Source: an uncultured Alistipes sp.
GTDB taxonomy: Bacteria; Bacteroidota; Bacteroidia; Bacteroidales; Rikenellaceae
NCBI GenBank assembly: GCA_947174295.1
Contig: CAMWIG010000122.1
Coordinates: 1-6,320 of the forward strand
Length of the DNA stretch: 6,320 nucleotides
Direction: 5' to 3'
Shown here: one piece after another, positions 1-6,242 of the stretch
Position numbering within the stretch: position 1 is the first letter of the stretch
Layout: every line of letters begins with the position of its first letter
Notes under the pieces: model-generated
Seen by the model: the letters and a program-made list of their open reading frames with translations, nothing else
What the model was told of the DNA's origin: nothing
Database searches by the model: none
Position numbers and translations under genes: made by a program

Positions 1-2
1 TC

Positions 3-38
3 GACTGGACGGGACACTATGACCTGCGCATTGAATAA
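3..38 (+). CDS. 3' end of an upstream gene (partial)
   Basis: Frame 3 reads DWTGHYDLRIE followed by TAA at 36-38, and the next gene starts 41 bases later on the same strand. The other two forward frames give a shorter or less protein-like tail. Eleven residues are too few to name a family. By position, directly ahead of a KdgF/permease/reductase cassette, it could be a polysaccharide lyase or another enzyme of the same locus, but that is inference from context only. Confidence 0.4.
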   Translation, partial: DWTGHYDLRIE

Positions 39-79
39 TCGAAAACGATAATCGTAAACTATAAAAAACTTGAAAAACT

Positions 80-421
80 ATGGAAACTTGGAATGGAACC
101 TATCAATTGGAGAATGAGTTGGAGTGGCAGCCCGCAGGTGAGGGCGTAGTGCGCCAGATTATGGGCTACGACGGTCAGCTGATGATTGTCAAGGTCAAGT
201 TCGAGAAGGGCGCCGTGGGTGCGCAGCACAAGCACTACCACAGCCAGGCTACCTATGTCGCCAGCGGCAAGTTCGAGCTCAACATCGGCGGCAAAGTCAA
301 GGTGCTCGAAGCGGGCGACGGCTACTACGTGGCTCCCGACGAGATGCACGGATGCGTATGTCTCGAAGCGGGCATTCTCATCGACACCTTCTCGCCGCAC
401 CGCGCAGACTTCATCGGGTAA
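80..421 (+). CDS. kdgF: KdgF-type cupin, unsaturated uronate linearisation
   Basis: A 113-residue single-domain cupin with no signal peptide, so cytoplasmic. Cupin motif 1 is complete: G44, then H50-x-H52-x3-Q56-x6-G63, with Gln in place of the usual Glu, as is common in KdgF. Motif 2 runs about G79 to H90 with P86. H50, H52, Q56 and H90 are the expected metal ligands. The C-terminal FSPHRADF (104-111) resembles the conserved FSPxRxDF tail of KdgF. Characterised KdgF proteins speed conversion of 4,5-unsaturated galacturonate or mannuronate/guluronate to the open-chain keturonate (DKI or DEH). Eighteen bases separate it from the permease gene, so the two are probably co-transcribed. Start chosen at METWNG; the leader is A-rich with no Shine-Dalgarno, normal for Bacteroidetes. 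Another small sugar-binding cupin is possible, but context favours KdgF. Confidence 0.88.
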   Translation: METWNGTYQLENELEWQPAGEGVVRQIMGYDGQLMIVKVKFEKGAVGAQHKHYHSQATYVASGKFELNIGGKVKVLEAGDGYYVAPDEMHGCVCLEAGILIDTFSPHRADFIG

Positions 422-439
422 CTCTAAAATACGGTGAAG

Positions 440-1897
440 ATGAAAGTAAAAGGTTTGCGTTGGATTGTGCTCTCGCTCATCGCGCTGGTCACAATCATCA
501 ACTATCTCGACCGCGGCACGCTCAACTACATGTGGGTGGCCAACACCAAGCAGAGCGTGGCGCTCGCCGACTGCGAGTTCGACGCCGACGAGGATGTGTG
601 GACGCTGGTCAGCGACGGCGAAAGGGTAGTCCTGCCCGCACGCGACGTCACCGTCTCGGGCGATGAGTTGGAGTACGTGCGCTACGGCGGTATCGCCAAG
701 GATTTGGGGCTTGTCGACATGTCGCTTCCGCGCGAGGAGCAGCAGCGTCAGGCCAAGGACACGCTGGCCATCATCACCATGTTCTTCATGGTGGCCTACG
801 GCATCAGCCAGCTCGTGTCGGGCCGAATCTACGACAAAATAGGCACCCGCAGAGGTTTCACCTTCTCGGCCCTGCTGTGGGGCGGAGCCGATGCGCTGGC
901 GTCGCTCTCGACGGGTCTCAAATCGCTGACCTTTTTCCGCGTGATGCTGGGTTTGGGCGAAGCGGGGCCGTGGCCCGGCACGACGAAGTCCAATGCCGAG
1001 TGGTTCCCGCAGAAGGAGCGCGCACTGGCGCAGGGCATCTTCGGCGGTGCGGCTTCGATGGGTTCCATCGTGGCTCCGATTCTCATTCCGGCTCTCTTCC
1101 TCGCATTCGGCTGGCGCATGACATTCGTCATAGTCGGCATGCTGGGCATCGTGTGGGTGCTGCCGTGGCTCGTAATCAACAAGAAGGGCCCGAAGGAGCA
1201 TCCGTGGATTACCGACCGTGAGCGCGACTACATCCTCTCGGGCCAGCCCGAGTGCAAGGTGTCGTGCGACACGGCCAAGTCGTGGGGGCAGCTGCTCGGC
1301 GAGAAGAAGAACTACGCCGTCATCATGGGCCGCTTCTTCCTCGACCCGATTTGGTGGATGTTCGTCACATGGCTGCCGATATATCTTATAGAGGTGTTCC
1401 AGCTCGACATCAAGCAGATAGCCATGTCGGCCTGGGTGCCCTACGTGGGTGCTGCCGTAGGCTCGATTGCCGGCGGCTGGTTCTCGGGGCTTCTCATCTC
1501 CCGCGGCCGCACGGTCAATTTCGCCCGCAAGACGGCGATGATTGTCGGCAGCTGCTTCATCATTCCCGGAATGGTTCTCGCCGCAACGGCCTCGACTGCC
1601 ATGATGGCCGTCATAATGATGGCGTTCATCCTGGGCGGCTACCAGTTCGTGATGACCAACATCCAGACGCTCGCGTCGGACTTCCAGACGGGCAAGGCCG
1701 TCGGGTCGCTGGCCGGTTTGGGCGGCGCTGCCGCAGTGCTGGGCACTATCGTCTCGACGCTGTCGATTCCCTACCTCACGCAGAGCGGCAACTGGACTTC
1801 GTTCTTCGTGCTGGGAGCCTCGCTCGTGCCTCTGTGTCTGGCGTGCGTCTTCATCTTCGGCGGTCGCATCGAGCAGGTGGAAAATAGAGTAAAATAA
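440..1897 (+). CDS. MFS hexuronate-type permease (ACS family)
   Basis: A 485-residue inner-membrane transporter of the major facilitator superfamily, anion:cation symporter branch (ExuT-like). TM1 is about residues 8-23, followed by NYLDRGTLNY (21-30). The motif-A region GRIYDKIGTRR (128-138) follows TM2. The family signature is seen as R167, GEA (173-175), P179, WFP (188-190) and R194; the second half has the remaining helices. Between TM1 and TM2 lies a long hydrophilic, acid-rich segment (about 31-108) that should be periplasmic and is far longer than the usual MFS loop. The likely substrate is unsaturated mono-uronate or DEH from alginate or a related uronan, inferred from the neighbouring KdgF and SDR genes. 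The ATG at 440 is preferred; an in-frame GTG at 434 would add two residues. The stop is 50 bases before the SDR gene, with no terminator between them. Confidence 0.92.
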   Translation: MKVKGLRWIVLSLIALVTIINYLDRGTLNYMWVANTKQSVALADCEFDADEDVWTLVSDGERVVLPARDVTVSGDELEYVRYGGIAKDLGLVDMSLPREEQQRQAKDTLAIITMFFMVAYGISQLVSGRIYDKIGTRRGFTFSALLWGGADALASLSTGLKSLTFFRVMLGLGEAGPWPGTTKSNAEWFPQKERALAQGIFGGAASMGSIVAPILIPALFLAFGWRMTFVIVGMLGIVWVLPWLVINKKGPKEHPWITDRERDYILSGQPECKVSCDTAKSWGQLLGEKKNYAVIMGRFFLDPIWWMFVTWLPIYLIEVFQLDIKQIAMSAWVPYVGAAVGSIAGGWFSGLLISRGRTVNFARKTAMIVGSCFIIPGMVLAATASTAMMAVIMMAFILGGYQFVMTNIQTLASDFQTGKAVGSLAGLGGAAAVLGTIVSTLSIPYLTQSGNWTSFFVLGASLVPLCLACVFIFGGRIEQVENRVK

Positions 1898-1947
1898 CAG
1901 TTAAACACAACATAATCCGTTCTTTAACACTTTAAAATCAATAAACT

Positions 1948-2700
1948 ATGAAACTTACAGGTAAAGTAGCCGTCGTTACGGGCGGCGCACGCGACTTGGG
2001 TCGTGCAATCTCCGTGAAACTCGCAGCCGAGGGTGCGAAGGTGTGTCTCAACTATTTCGACAATCCCGACGATGCGCAGGCTACGCTCGACATGATTAAG
2101 GCCGACGGCGGCGAGGCCATCGCCGTTCAGGGCGACATGACCAAGGCAGCCGACGTGAAGAACCTCTTCGCCAAGGCCGGCGAGGCGTTCGGCGGCAAGG
2201 TCGACATTCTGGTCAACGTCGTAGGCGGCATCGTAGGTCGCAAGAAAATCGTCGAGCAGGACGAGGCGTGGTACGACTTCCTGATGGACGTCAACATGCG
2301 CAGCGTGTTCCTCTGCACCCGCGAGGTGGTTCCCATGATGCCTGCCGGCGGTTCGATCGTCAACTTCTCGTCGCAGGCGGCACGCGACGGCGGCGGCCCG
2401 GGCGCTTCGGTCTACGCTACGGCCAAGGCTGCCGTGATGTGCCACACCCGCGCAATGGCCAAGGAGCTCGGCCCGCAGGGTATCCGCGTCAACGCCCTCG
2501 CTCCGGGTATGATTAACACGTCGTTCCACGACCGCTTCACCAAGCCCGAGGCCCGCGAGAACCTGCACAACACCGCACCGCTGCGTCGCGAGGGCGAGGC
2601 CAGCGAGGTTGCCGACCTGGTTTGCTATCTGGCAAGCGACGAGTCGTCGTACCTCACCGGAACCAACATCGACATCAACGGAGGTACGCTCTTCTCCTAA
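1948..2700 (+). CDS. SDR reductase, probable DEH reductase (KDG-forming)
   Basis: A 250-residue classical short-chain dehydrogenase/reductase, normal family length. The Rossmann cofactor motif TGGARDLGR is at 11-19, D63 is the adenine-contact Asp, and the catalytic tetrad is N116, S142, Y156, K160. The region after strand 4 reads NVVGG (90-94) instead of the common NNAGG. The C-terminus TGTNIDINGG matches the usual SDR ending. Overall sequence, including RDGGGPGAS (146-154) and PLRREGEASEVADLV, resembles from memory the Bacteroidetes reductases that turn alginate-derived DEH into 2-keto-3-deoxygluconate. R15 in the glycine-rich motif and the lack of an acidic residue at the end of strand 2 (N35-Y36) suggest NADPH use; this is inference. 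KduD-type dehydrogenase of pectin metabolism is the main alternative. It is the last gene before a strong terminator. Confidence 0.9.
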   Translation: MKLTGKVAVVTGGARDLGRAISVKLAAEGAKVCLNYFDNPDDAQATLDMIKADGGEAIAVQGDMTKAADVKNLFAKAGEAFGGKVDILVNVVGGIVGRKKIVEQDEAWYDFLMDVNMRSVFLCTREVVPMMPAGGSIVNFSSQAARDGGGPGASVYATAKAAVMCHTRAMAKELGPQGIRVNALAPGMINTSFHDRFTKPEARENLHNTAPLRREGEASEVADLVCYLASDESSYLTGTNIDINGGTLFS

Positions 2701-2727
2701 TCGGGGGCATTCACTGCGTTGTGAACC

Positions 2728-2764
2728 GACGGACAGTGCCCAGCAGGCACTGCCCGTCTTTTTT
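2728..2764 (+). terminator. intrinsic terminator after the SDR gene
   Basis: The left arm (2728-2740) and right arm (2746-2758) pair over 13 positions with one A/C mismatch, around the loop CAGCA, and are followed by six T residues (2759-2764). It lies 27 bases after the SDR stop codon and ends 10 bases before the lyase start codon. This is a textbook Rho-independent shape, so it should end or attenuate the cupin-permease-SDR transcript. Confidence 0.82.
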
Positions 2765-2774
2765 ATACCATGCC

Positions 2775-3959
2775 ATGAAACGACTGTTCATTATTCTGGC
2801 CGTGCTGGCGCCCGTTGCGGCTGCGGCCCAGACCGTTTTCCCGGCCGAGAGATTGGAGGCCGCCGTGCGGGCCTGCCGTGCGGGCGATGCACGGGCCGTC
2901 GAGGCCGTCGCCGCGCTGCGCGACGCAGCCGCGGAGTACCTCGCCATGGAGCCCGTGAGCGTCGCCGACAAGGAGATTCTGCCGCCGAGCGGCGACCGGC
3001 GCGACTACATGACCCTCTCGCCGTACTGGTGGCCCGACCCGTCGCGGGAGGACGGACTGCCCTACATACGCCGCGACGGTGAGCGCAATCCCGAGGTCTA
3101 CGACTATCCCGAGCGTGTGAACTCCGGCCGGCTGGGCGACGCCGCGCGCGTGCTGTCGCTGCTCTACGCCGCAACGGGCGAGGAGCGCTATGCCGCCAAG
3201 TGCGCCGAGCTGCTGCGCGTGTGGTTTCTCGACCCCGAGCGCGGCATGAATCCCAACATGACCTACGCGCAGCTGATACCAGGCCGCACGACGGTGCGCG
3301 GCACGGGAATCATCGACTCGCGCCGCTTCTGCCGTGCGTTCAGCGCTGCGGCACTGCTGCGCGGATCGGAGAGTTGGAGCGAGCGCGACGACCTCGCGCT
3401 GAGACGCTGGGCCGCTGAGTTCCTCCGCTGGTTGGAGACGAGCGAGAACGGCCGCAAGGAGTGCCTATCGTCGAACAACCACGGCCTGTGGTACGACGCC
3501 ATACGATTGATGACGGCCGCCTGCGCGGGCGACACGGAGCACGTGCGCGAGATTGCTGCGGAGTCGCTGGCGCCGCGTCTCGACTCGCAGATTGCCGACG
3601 ACGGTTCGCTGCCCGAGGAGCTTGCGCGCACGCTCTCGCTCCACTACTCGACCTTCGCGCTCGAAGCCGTGGCCACGGCCGACTGTCTGGCCGCCGATAC
3701 CGGCTGCTCGATATGGCGCTACCGCACGTCGGACGGTCGTTCGCTCGAACAGGCCGTCGAGTACCTCGTGCCCTACTACACGGCACCCGAGACGTGGCCG
3801 CACCGCCAGATAAAGCCCTTCGACCGCTCGCGCGGCGCCCGCATACTCTACTCCGCAGGCCGGGCGCTCGGGCGCGACGACTGGGTGCGACTCGCCCGCG
3901 AAATAGGGTGCCGTCCCGAAAGTGCGTCGGCCGAGACGCTGCTCTTCTTCGACTTTTGA
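2775..3959 (+). CDS. secreted alginate-lyase-superfamily enzyme, probable PL38
   Basis: A 394-residue protein. An N-terminal signal peptide (MKRLF, hydrophobic core, AAA|Q cleavage near 18/19) without a lipobox points to a soluble periplasmic protein. The rest has the alpha-toroid alginate_lyase (PF05426-like) pattern: LSPYWWPDP (81-89), RVNSGRLGD (114-122), NNHGLWYDA (234-242) and RTLSLHYS (285-292). Candidate catalytic residues are N235, H236, R285 and Y291. From memory, the catalytic His, Arg and Tyr of a characterised Bacteroides PL38 mannuronan/glucuronan lyase have the same spacing, which is why PL38 is preferred over PL5. It would cut beta-1,4 uronan chains by beta-elimination, giving the unsaturated uronates handled by the upstream genes. 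The ATG at 2775 is preferred over an ATG at 2770, which is in another frame; the signal peptide supports it. An upstream in-frame extension would overlap the SDR gene and the terminator. Substrate is not provable from sequence. Confidence 0.85.
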   Translation: MKRLFIILAVLAPVAAAAQTVFPAERLEAAVRACRAGDARAVEAVAALRDAAAEYLAMEPVSVADKEILPPSGDRRDYMTLSPYWWPDPSREDGLPYIRRDGERNPEVYDYPERVNSGRLGDAARVLSLLYAATGEERYAAKCAELLRVWFLDPERGMNPNMTYAQLIPGRTTVRGTGIIDSRRFCRAFSAAALLRGSESWSERDDLALRRWAAEFLRWLETSENGRKECLSSNNHGLWYDAIRLMTAACAGDTEHVREIAAESLAPRLDSQIADDGSLPEELARTLSLHYSTFALEAVATADCLAADTGCSIWRYRTSDGRSLEQAVEYLVPYYTAPETWPHRQIKPFDRSRGARILYSAGRALGRDDWVRLAREIGCRPESASAETLLFFDF

Positions 3960-4050
3960 GACGTCGGTACCTCTTCCGCGCTCTTCCGCCGGCAGCGCGG
4001 CTGCTGTGCGGACGGCAGCAGAGCGGCCGGACGTATCATCCGGGCACGTA

Positions 4051-4095
4051 GAAATAAAAGTTCAGGCTGCATGATTATCCATGCAGCCTGAACTT
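4051..4095 (-). terminator. galK intrinsic terminator (perfect 16-bp stem)
   Basis: Arms at 4058-4073 and 4080-4095 are perfect inverted repeats of 16 bp around the 6-base loop ATTATC. Read on the minus strand, the stem is followed by CTTTTATTTC (complement of 4051-4060), a U-rich tail. It lies 61 bases beyond the galK stop codon. On the plus strand no T-tract follows, so it acts mainly for galK, although the hairpin could also protect or help end the lyase transcript, which stops about 100 bases upstream. Confidence 0.82.
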
Positions 4096-4138
4096 GTCGT
4101 GCGGTCGTTCGCGTGCGCAATCATATGCGCCGCCGGTC

Positions 4139-4156
4139 GGGACGGGTCGGGTCGGG
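4139..4156 (+). other. G-quadruplex-like GGG-N2 array
   Basis: Four GGG tracts (4139-4141, 4144-4146, 4149-4151, 4154-4156) are separated by two-base loops AC, TC and TC. This meets the usual G3N1-7 rule for an intramolecular G-quadruplex on the plus strand, which is the template strand for galK. It abuts the galK stop codon (4157-4159). It is also a short imperfect GGGTC tandem repeat, so replication slippage could be its origin. Function unknown. Confidence 0.5.
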
Positions 4157-5287
4157 TCAGATACGGCGCGAACCGTCCGAGATAACGACGTCGTAGACCA
4201 TAGGTTCGTGGCCGTACTTCTCGTTGAAGCGCTTCTTGGCCTCGGCGATGAACGAGTCGTAGAGCGAATCCTTCACGAGGTTTATCGTGCAGCCGCCGAA
4301 GCCGCCGCCCATGATGCGCGAACCCGTCACGCCGCACTCCTCGGCCACCGTGGCCAGGAAGTCGAGCTCCTCGCACGACACCTCGTAGTCTTTCGACATG
4401 CCCCAGTGTGTTTCGTACATGCGTTTGCCGACGGTCTCGTAGTCGCCGCGTTCGAGGGCCTCGCATACGTCGAGCACGCGGCGCTCCTCGCCGATGACGT
4501 AGCGCGCACGGCGGTAGTCCTCGTCCGAAATCCTATCCTTCACGGCGTCGAGCTGCTCCATCGTGGCTCCGCGCAGGAACTCCTGACCGAGCACTGCCGA
4601 TACGCGCTCGCACGACGCGCGGCGGTCGTTGTAGGGCGAACCCACCAGCTCGTGCTTCACGCGCGAGTCGAGCAGTACGAGTTTGTAGCCCTCGGGGTCG
4701 AACGGGAAGTACTCGAACTCCATGGAGCGGCAGTCGAGACGCATCAGGTGCCCCTTCTTGCCGAATACCGACGCGAACTGGTCCATGATGCCGCAGTTCA
4801 CGCCGCAGTAGTTGTGTTCGGTGGCCTGACCGACGCGTGCCAGCTCGAACTTGTCGATCGCACCTCCGCCGTAGAGTTCGTTCAGCGCGAAAGCGTAGGT
4901 CGACTCCAAGGCTGCCGACGACGACATGCCGGCTCCGAGAGGCACGTCGCCCGAGAATACGGTGTCGAATCCCTCGACGGCGACGCCGCGCTTCTGCATC
5001 TCGCGCACGACGCCGAATATGTAGCATGCCCACGACTGCGCGGGCTTGTCCTCCTCGCGAAGACCGAATTCGGCCTGCTCGCCCAAATCGAACGCATAGG
5101 CGCGCACCTTGTCGGTGCCGTTGGGGCGGATAGCCGCCACGATGCCCTTGTCTACGGCGCCGGGGAACACGAATCCGCCGTTGTAGTCGGTGTGCTCGCC
5201 GATAAGGTTGATACGTCCGGGCGAGGCGAACATCTGCGCACCCTCGCCGAAAATCTCTGCGAATTTCTTCGCTACTTTCTCTTTCAT
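4157..5287 (-). CDS. galK: galactokinase
   Basis: A 376-residue GHMP-family kinase, close to the usual galactokinase length, cytoplasmic. It phosphorylates D-galactose with ATP to galactose-1-phosphate, the first kinase step of the Leloir pathway. The galactokinase signature GRINLIGEHTDYNGG is at 24-38, with catalytic-site R25 and the sugar-binding E31/H32/D34 set. The GHMP ATP-binding loop PLGAGMSSSAAL is at 116-127, the catalytic base D169 sits in MDQFAS, and the third GHMP motif GGGFGG is at 327-332. The C-terminus DGSRRI is typical. The start at MKEKVAKKF gives a normal N-terminus. It faces the lyase gene tail to tail and has its own terminator. No galT, galE or galM lies in the window, so it appears to be transcribed alone. 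There is no sign that it belongs to the uronate cassette. Confidence 0.97.
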   Translation of the reverse strand: MKEKVAKKFAEIFGEGAQMFASPGRINLIGEHTDYNGGFVFPGAVDKGIVAAIRPNGTDKVRAYAFDLGEQAEFGLREEDKPAQSWACYIFGVVREMQKRGVAVEGFDTVFSGDVPLGAGMSSSAALESTYAFALNELYGGGAIDKFELARVGQATEHNYCGVNCGIMDQFASVFGKKGHLMRLDCRSMEFEYFPFDPEGYKLVLLDSRVKHELVGSPYNDRRASCERVSAVLGQEFLRGATMEQLDAVKDRISDEDYRRARYVIGEERRVLDVCEALERGDYETVGKRMYETHWGMSKDYEVSCEELDFLATVAEECGVTGSRIMGGGFGGCTINLVKDSLYDSFIAEAKKRFNEKYGHEPMVYDVVISDGSRRI

Positions 5288-5339
5288 GGTTTTTATGTTA
5301 AGGTTTTTTCGGGTTTTCGTTTATCCTCACGAAGTTAAG

Positions 5340-5347
5340 CAAAATTT
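5340..5347 (-). promoter_or_regulatory. possible galK -7 promoter box
   Basis: On the minus strand this reads AAATTTTG, five of the six fixed bases of the Bacteroidetes TAnnTTTG box. A TTTTTG that could serve as the -33 element lies at 5371-5376, with a 23-base spacer, longer than the usual 19-20. It is 52 bases upstream of the galK start. The box overlaps the near-palindrome GCAAA-A-TTTGC (5339-5349). Weak call. Confidence 0.27.
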
Positions 5348-5371
5348 GCGAAATAACAATACCGTATGCGC

Positions 5372-5407
5372 AAAAACATGAAGACGCACCGTTTCCGCGA
5401 TGCGCCT
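5372..5407 (-). terminator. probable terminator after the lipoprotein gene
   Basis: On the minus strand the arms (5398-5407 and 5382-5391) form a 10-bp stem including two G-T pairs around a 6-base loop CGGAAA. Five bases later come five T residues (complement of 5372-5376). It sits about 105 bases after the lipoprotein stop and 95 bases before the galK start. The delayed T-tract makes it weaker than the other two terminators in this window; a galK leader structure is the alternative. Confidence 0.42.
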
Positions 5408-5511
5408 CCACTGAAAAATATGGCAGAAGATATGTCGGGTCTTTCGGTTTTCGTCTTCGCGCCGCGGCATGGGCGAACCGTCGCCGGCCGTGCGCGCGAT
5501 TGCCGGAAACG

Positions 5512-6084
5512 TCAGTTTTCGTAGATGTCTATCTCCTCGATTTCCACCGTCCAGTCGAACAGATCGGCCGCGCATTGCTGCTGGAAGCGGGCGATTTGCG
5601 AGTTGGCCGTGGTGTCGGCCAGCACGGCGTTGAAGAACTGCTCCATGGTGTTGTAGTAGTTGTCGACCTTCATGGCGAAACATTTGTAGAAAGCCCGCTG
5701 CTGCGCACGGTCGAGGCCGTCGGGCAGGATGCCCTGAGCCACCAGATAGGGATAGGGGTAGAGGTGGCGCATGTTGTGTGCGTCGGCGTCGAGCTCGTCG
5801 ACGATGGTCGTGATGACCACCGCGTCGATGGTGTCGTTCACGCCGGGCATCTGCACGAAGGTGGCGTAGACGGGGTAGTCGTTTTCGAGGTCGAGCGCCA
5901 CGTTGTCCGAGAAGAGCACGAACTCGGGGTCGGTCAGGTCTTGGAGATAGACCATGCGCCGGTACTGCTTCAAGGCCTCGCGCATCTGCTGCCGCTGTTC
6001 GCGGTTCCACTTTGCCTGCTGGGTGCATGCACCGAAACAGAGCACTACGCAGAGAAGAGAGAGTGAGAGTAGAATCTTTTTCAT
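5512..6084 (-). CDS. small lipoprotein of unknown function
   Basis: I do not recognise the family. The protein has 190 residues. It starts with MKK, a hydrophobic core, and CFGAC with the likely lipidated Cys at 20, so it should be a signal peptidase II lipoprotein. F at -3 of the lipobox is not ideal but is tolerated. There is no acidic run after the Cys like the Bacteroidetes surface-export signal (S-D/E-rich), so periplasmic-facing is more likely; that is inference. Residues 26-46 are rich in Q, R and E and look helical. The middle has LYPYPYL, and a Y-N-rich stretch VDNYYNTMEQFF follows. The C-terminal tail is acidic (EIEEIDIYEN). Codon use and GC match the neighbours, and the ORF is intact. 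The minus-strand gap to galK is 224 bases with a probable terminator, so no operon link is indicated. Confidence 0.8.
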   Translation of the reverse strand: MKKILLSLSLLCVVLCFGACTQQAKWNREQRQQMREALKQYRRMVYLQDLTDPEFVLFSDNVALDLENDYPVYATFVQMPGVNDTIDAVVITTIVDELDADAHNMRHLYPYPYLVAQGILPDGLDRAQQRAFYKCFAMKVDNYYNTMEQFFNAVLADTTANSQIARFQQQCAADLFDWTVEIEEIDIYEN

Positions 6085-6085
6085 C

Positions 6086-6126
6086 GTTCGATATTGTGTT
6101 TTGATTTAACCTCCACCACATCGAAC
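6086..6126 (-). promoter_or_regulatory. inverted repeat in the lipoprotein leader
   Basis: GTTCGAT (6086-6092) is an exact inverted repeat of ATCGAAC (6120-6126). After a 3-base bulge, GTG (6096-6098) can also pair with CAC (6117-6119), leaving an 18-base loop. In the minus-strand RNA the hairpin ends one base before the ATG. The loop contains GGAGG (complement of 6110-6114), a Shine-Dalgarno-like run too far (25 bases) from the ATG in linear form. It could be an operator or a translation-control hairpin, or chance. Confidence 0.3.
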
Positions 6127-6220
6127 AATACGTGTGCCAAAAGTCTCTTGCAAATGAGCAATTGCTTCGGCGGACAGCGGTTTTTACCGTTCCGGATGCA
6201 ACCGAAGCAGCCGTATTACG

Positions 6221-6228
6221 CAAAATTA
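6221..6228 (-). promoter_or_regulatory. candidate leftward -7 box for the lipoprotein gene
   Basis: The minus strand reads TAATTTTG, an exact match to TAnnTTTG. A TTGC that could act as -33 element lies at 6249-6252, 20 bases upstream. Transcription from here would give the lipoprotein gene a leader of about 130 bases containing the hairpin at 6086-6126. Confidence 0.38.
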
Positions 6229-6230
6229 CT

Positions 6231-6238
6231 TACCTTTG
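6231..6238 (+). promoter_or_regulatory. candidate rightward -7 box
   Basis: TACCTTTG is an exact match to the Bacteroidetes TAnnTTTG box and is followed by C, a frequent extension. I see no TTTG at the expected -33 distance. Start of transcription would fall near 6242-6246, at or next to the ATG at 6243. It lies two bases from the oppositely oriented box at 6221-6228. Confidence 0.42.
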
Positions 6239-6242
6239 CAAT

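Noticed and set aside
59..1201. 380-codon minus-strand open frame opposite the cupin and permease genes
   Set aside because: It is the complement of two clear genes, has His/Asp/Arg-heavy composition and no recognisable motif. Long antisense frames are expected in GC-rich DNA.
1898..1947. AT-rich 50-base gap before the SDR gene as a possible promoter
   Set aside because: TTTAA-rich stretches are present but no TAnnTTTG box with a -33 partner; an operon-internal spacer is the simpler reading.
2622..2774. N-terminal extension of the lyase frame back to 2622
   Set aside because: It overlaps the SDR gene and would read through the terminator hairpin; the ATG at 2775 starts a clean signal peptide.
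3971..3989. Direct repeat CTCTTCCGC, two copies one base apart
   Set aside because: Only 9 bases and two copies in GC-rich non-coding DNA; no third copy, no mobile-element or array context.
4094..5338. 414-codon plus-strand open frame covering galK
   Set aside because: It lies opposite a galactokinase with all three GHMP motifs; the translation has no coherent domain and starts in the terminator region.
5327..6223. 298-codon minus-strand open frame over the lipoprotein region
   Set aside because: It is out of frame with the lipoprotein, very Arg/His-rich, and runs through the probable terminator and intergenic sequence.
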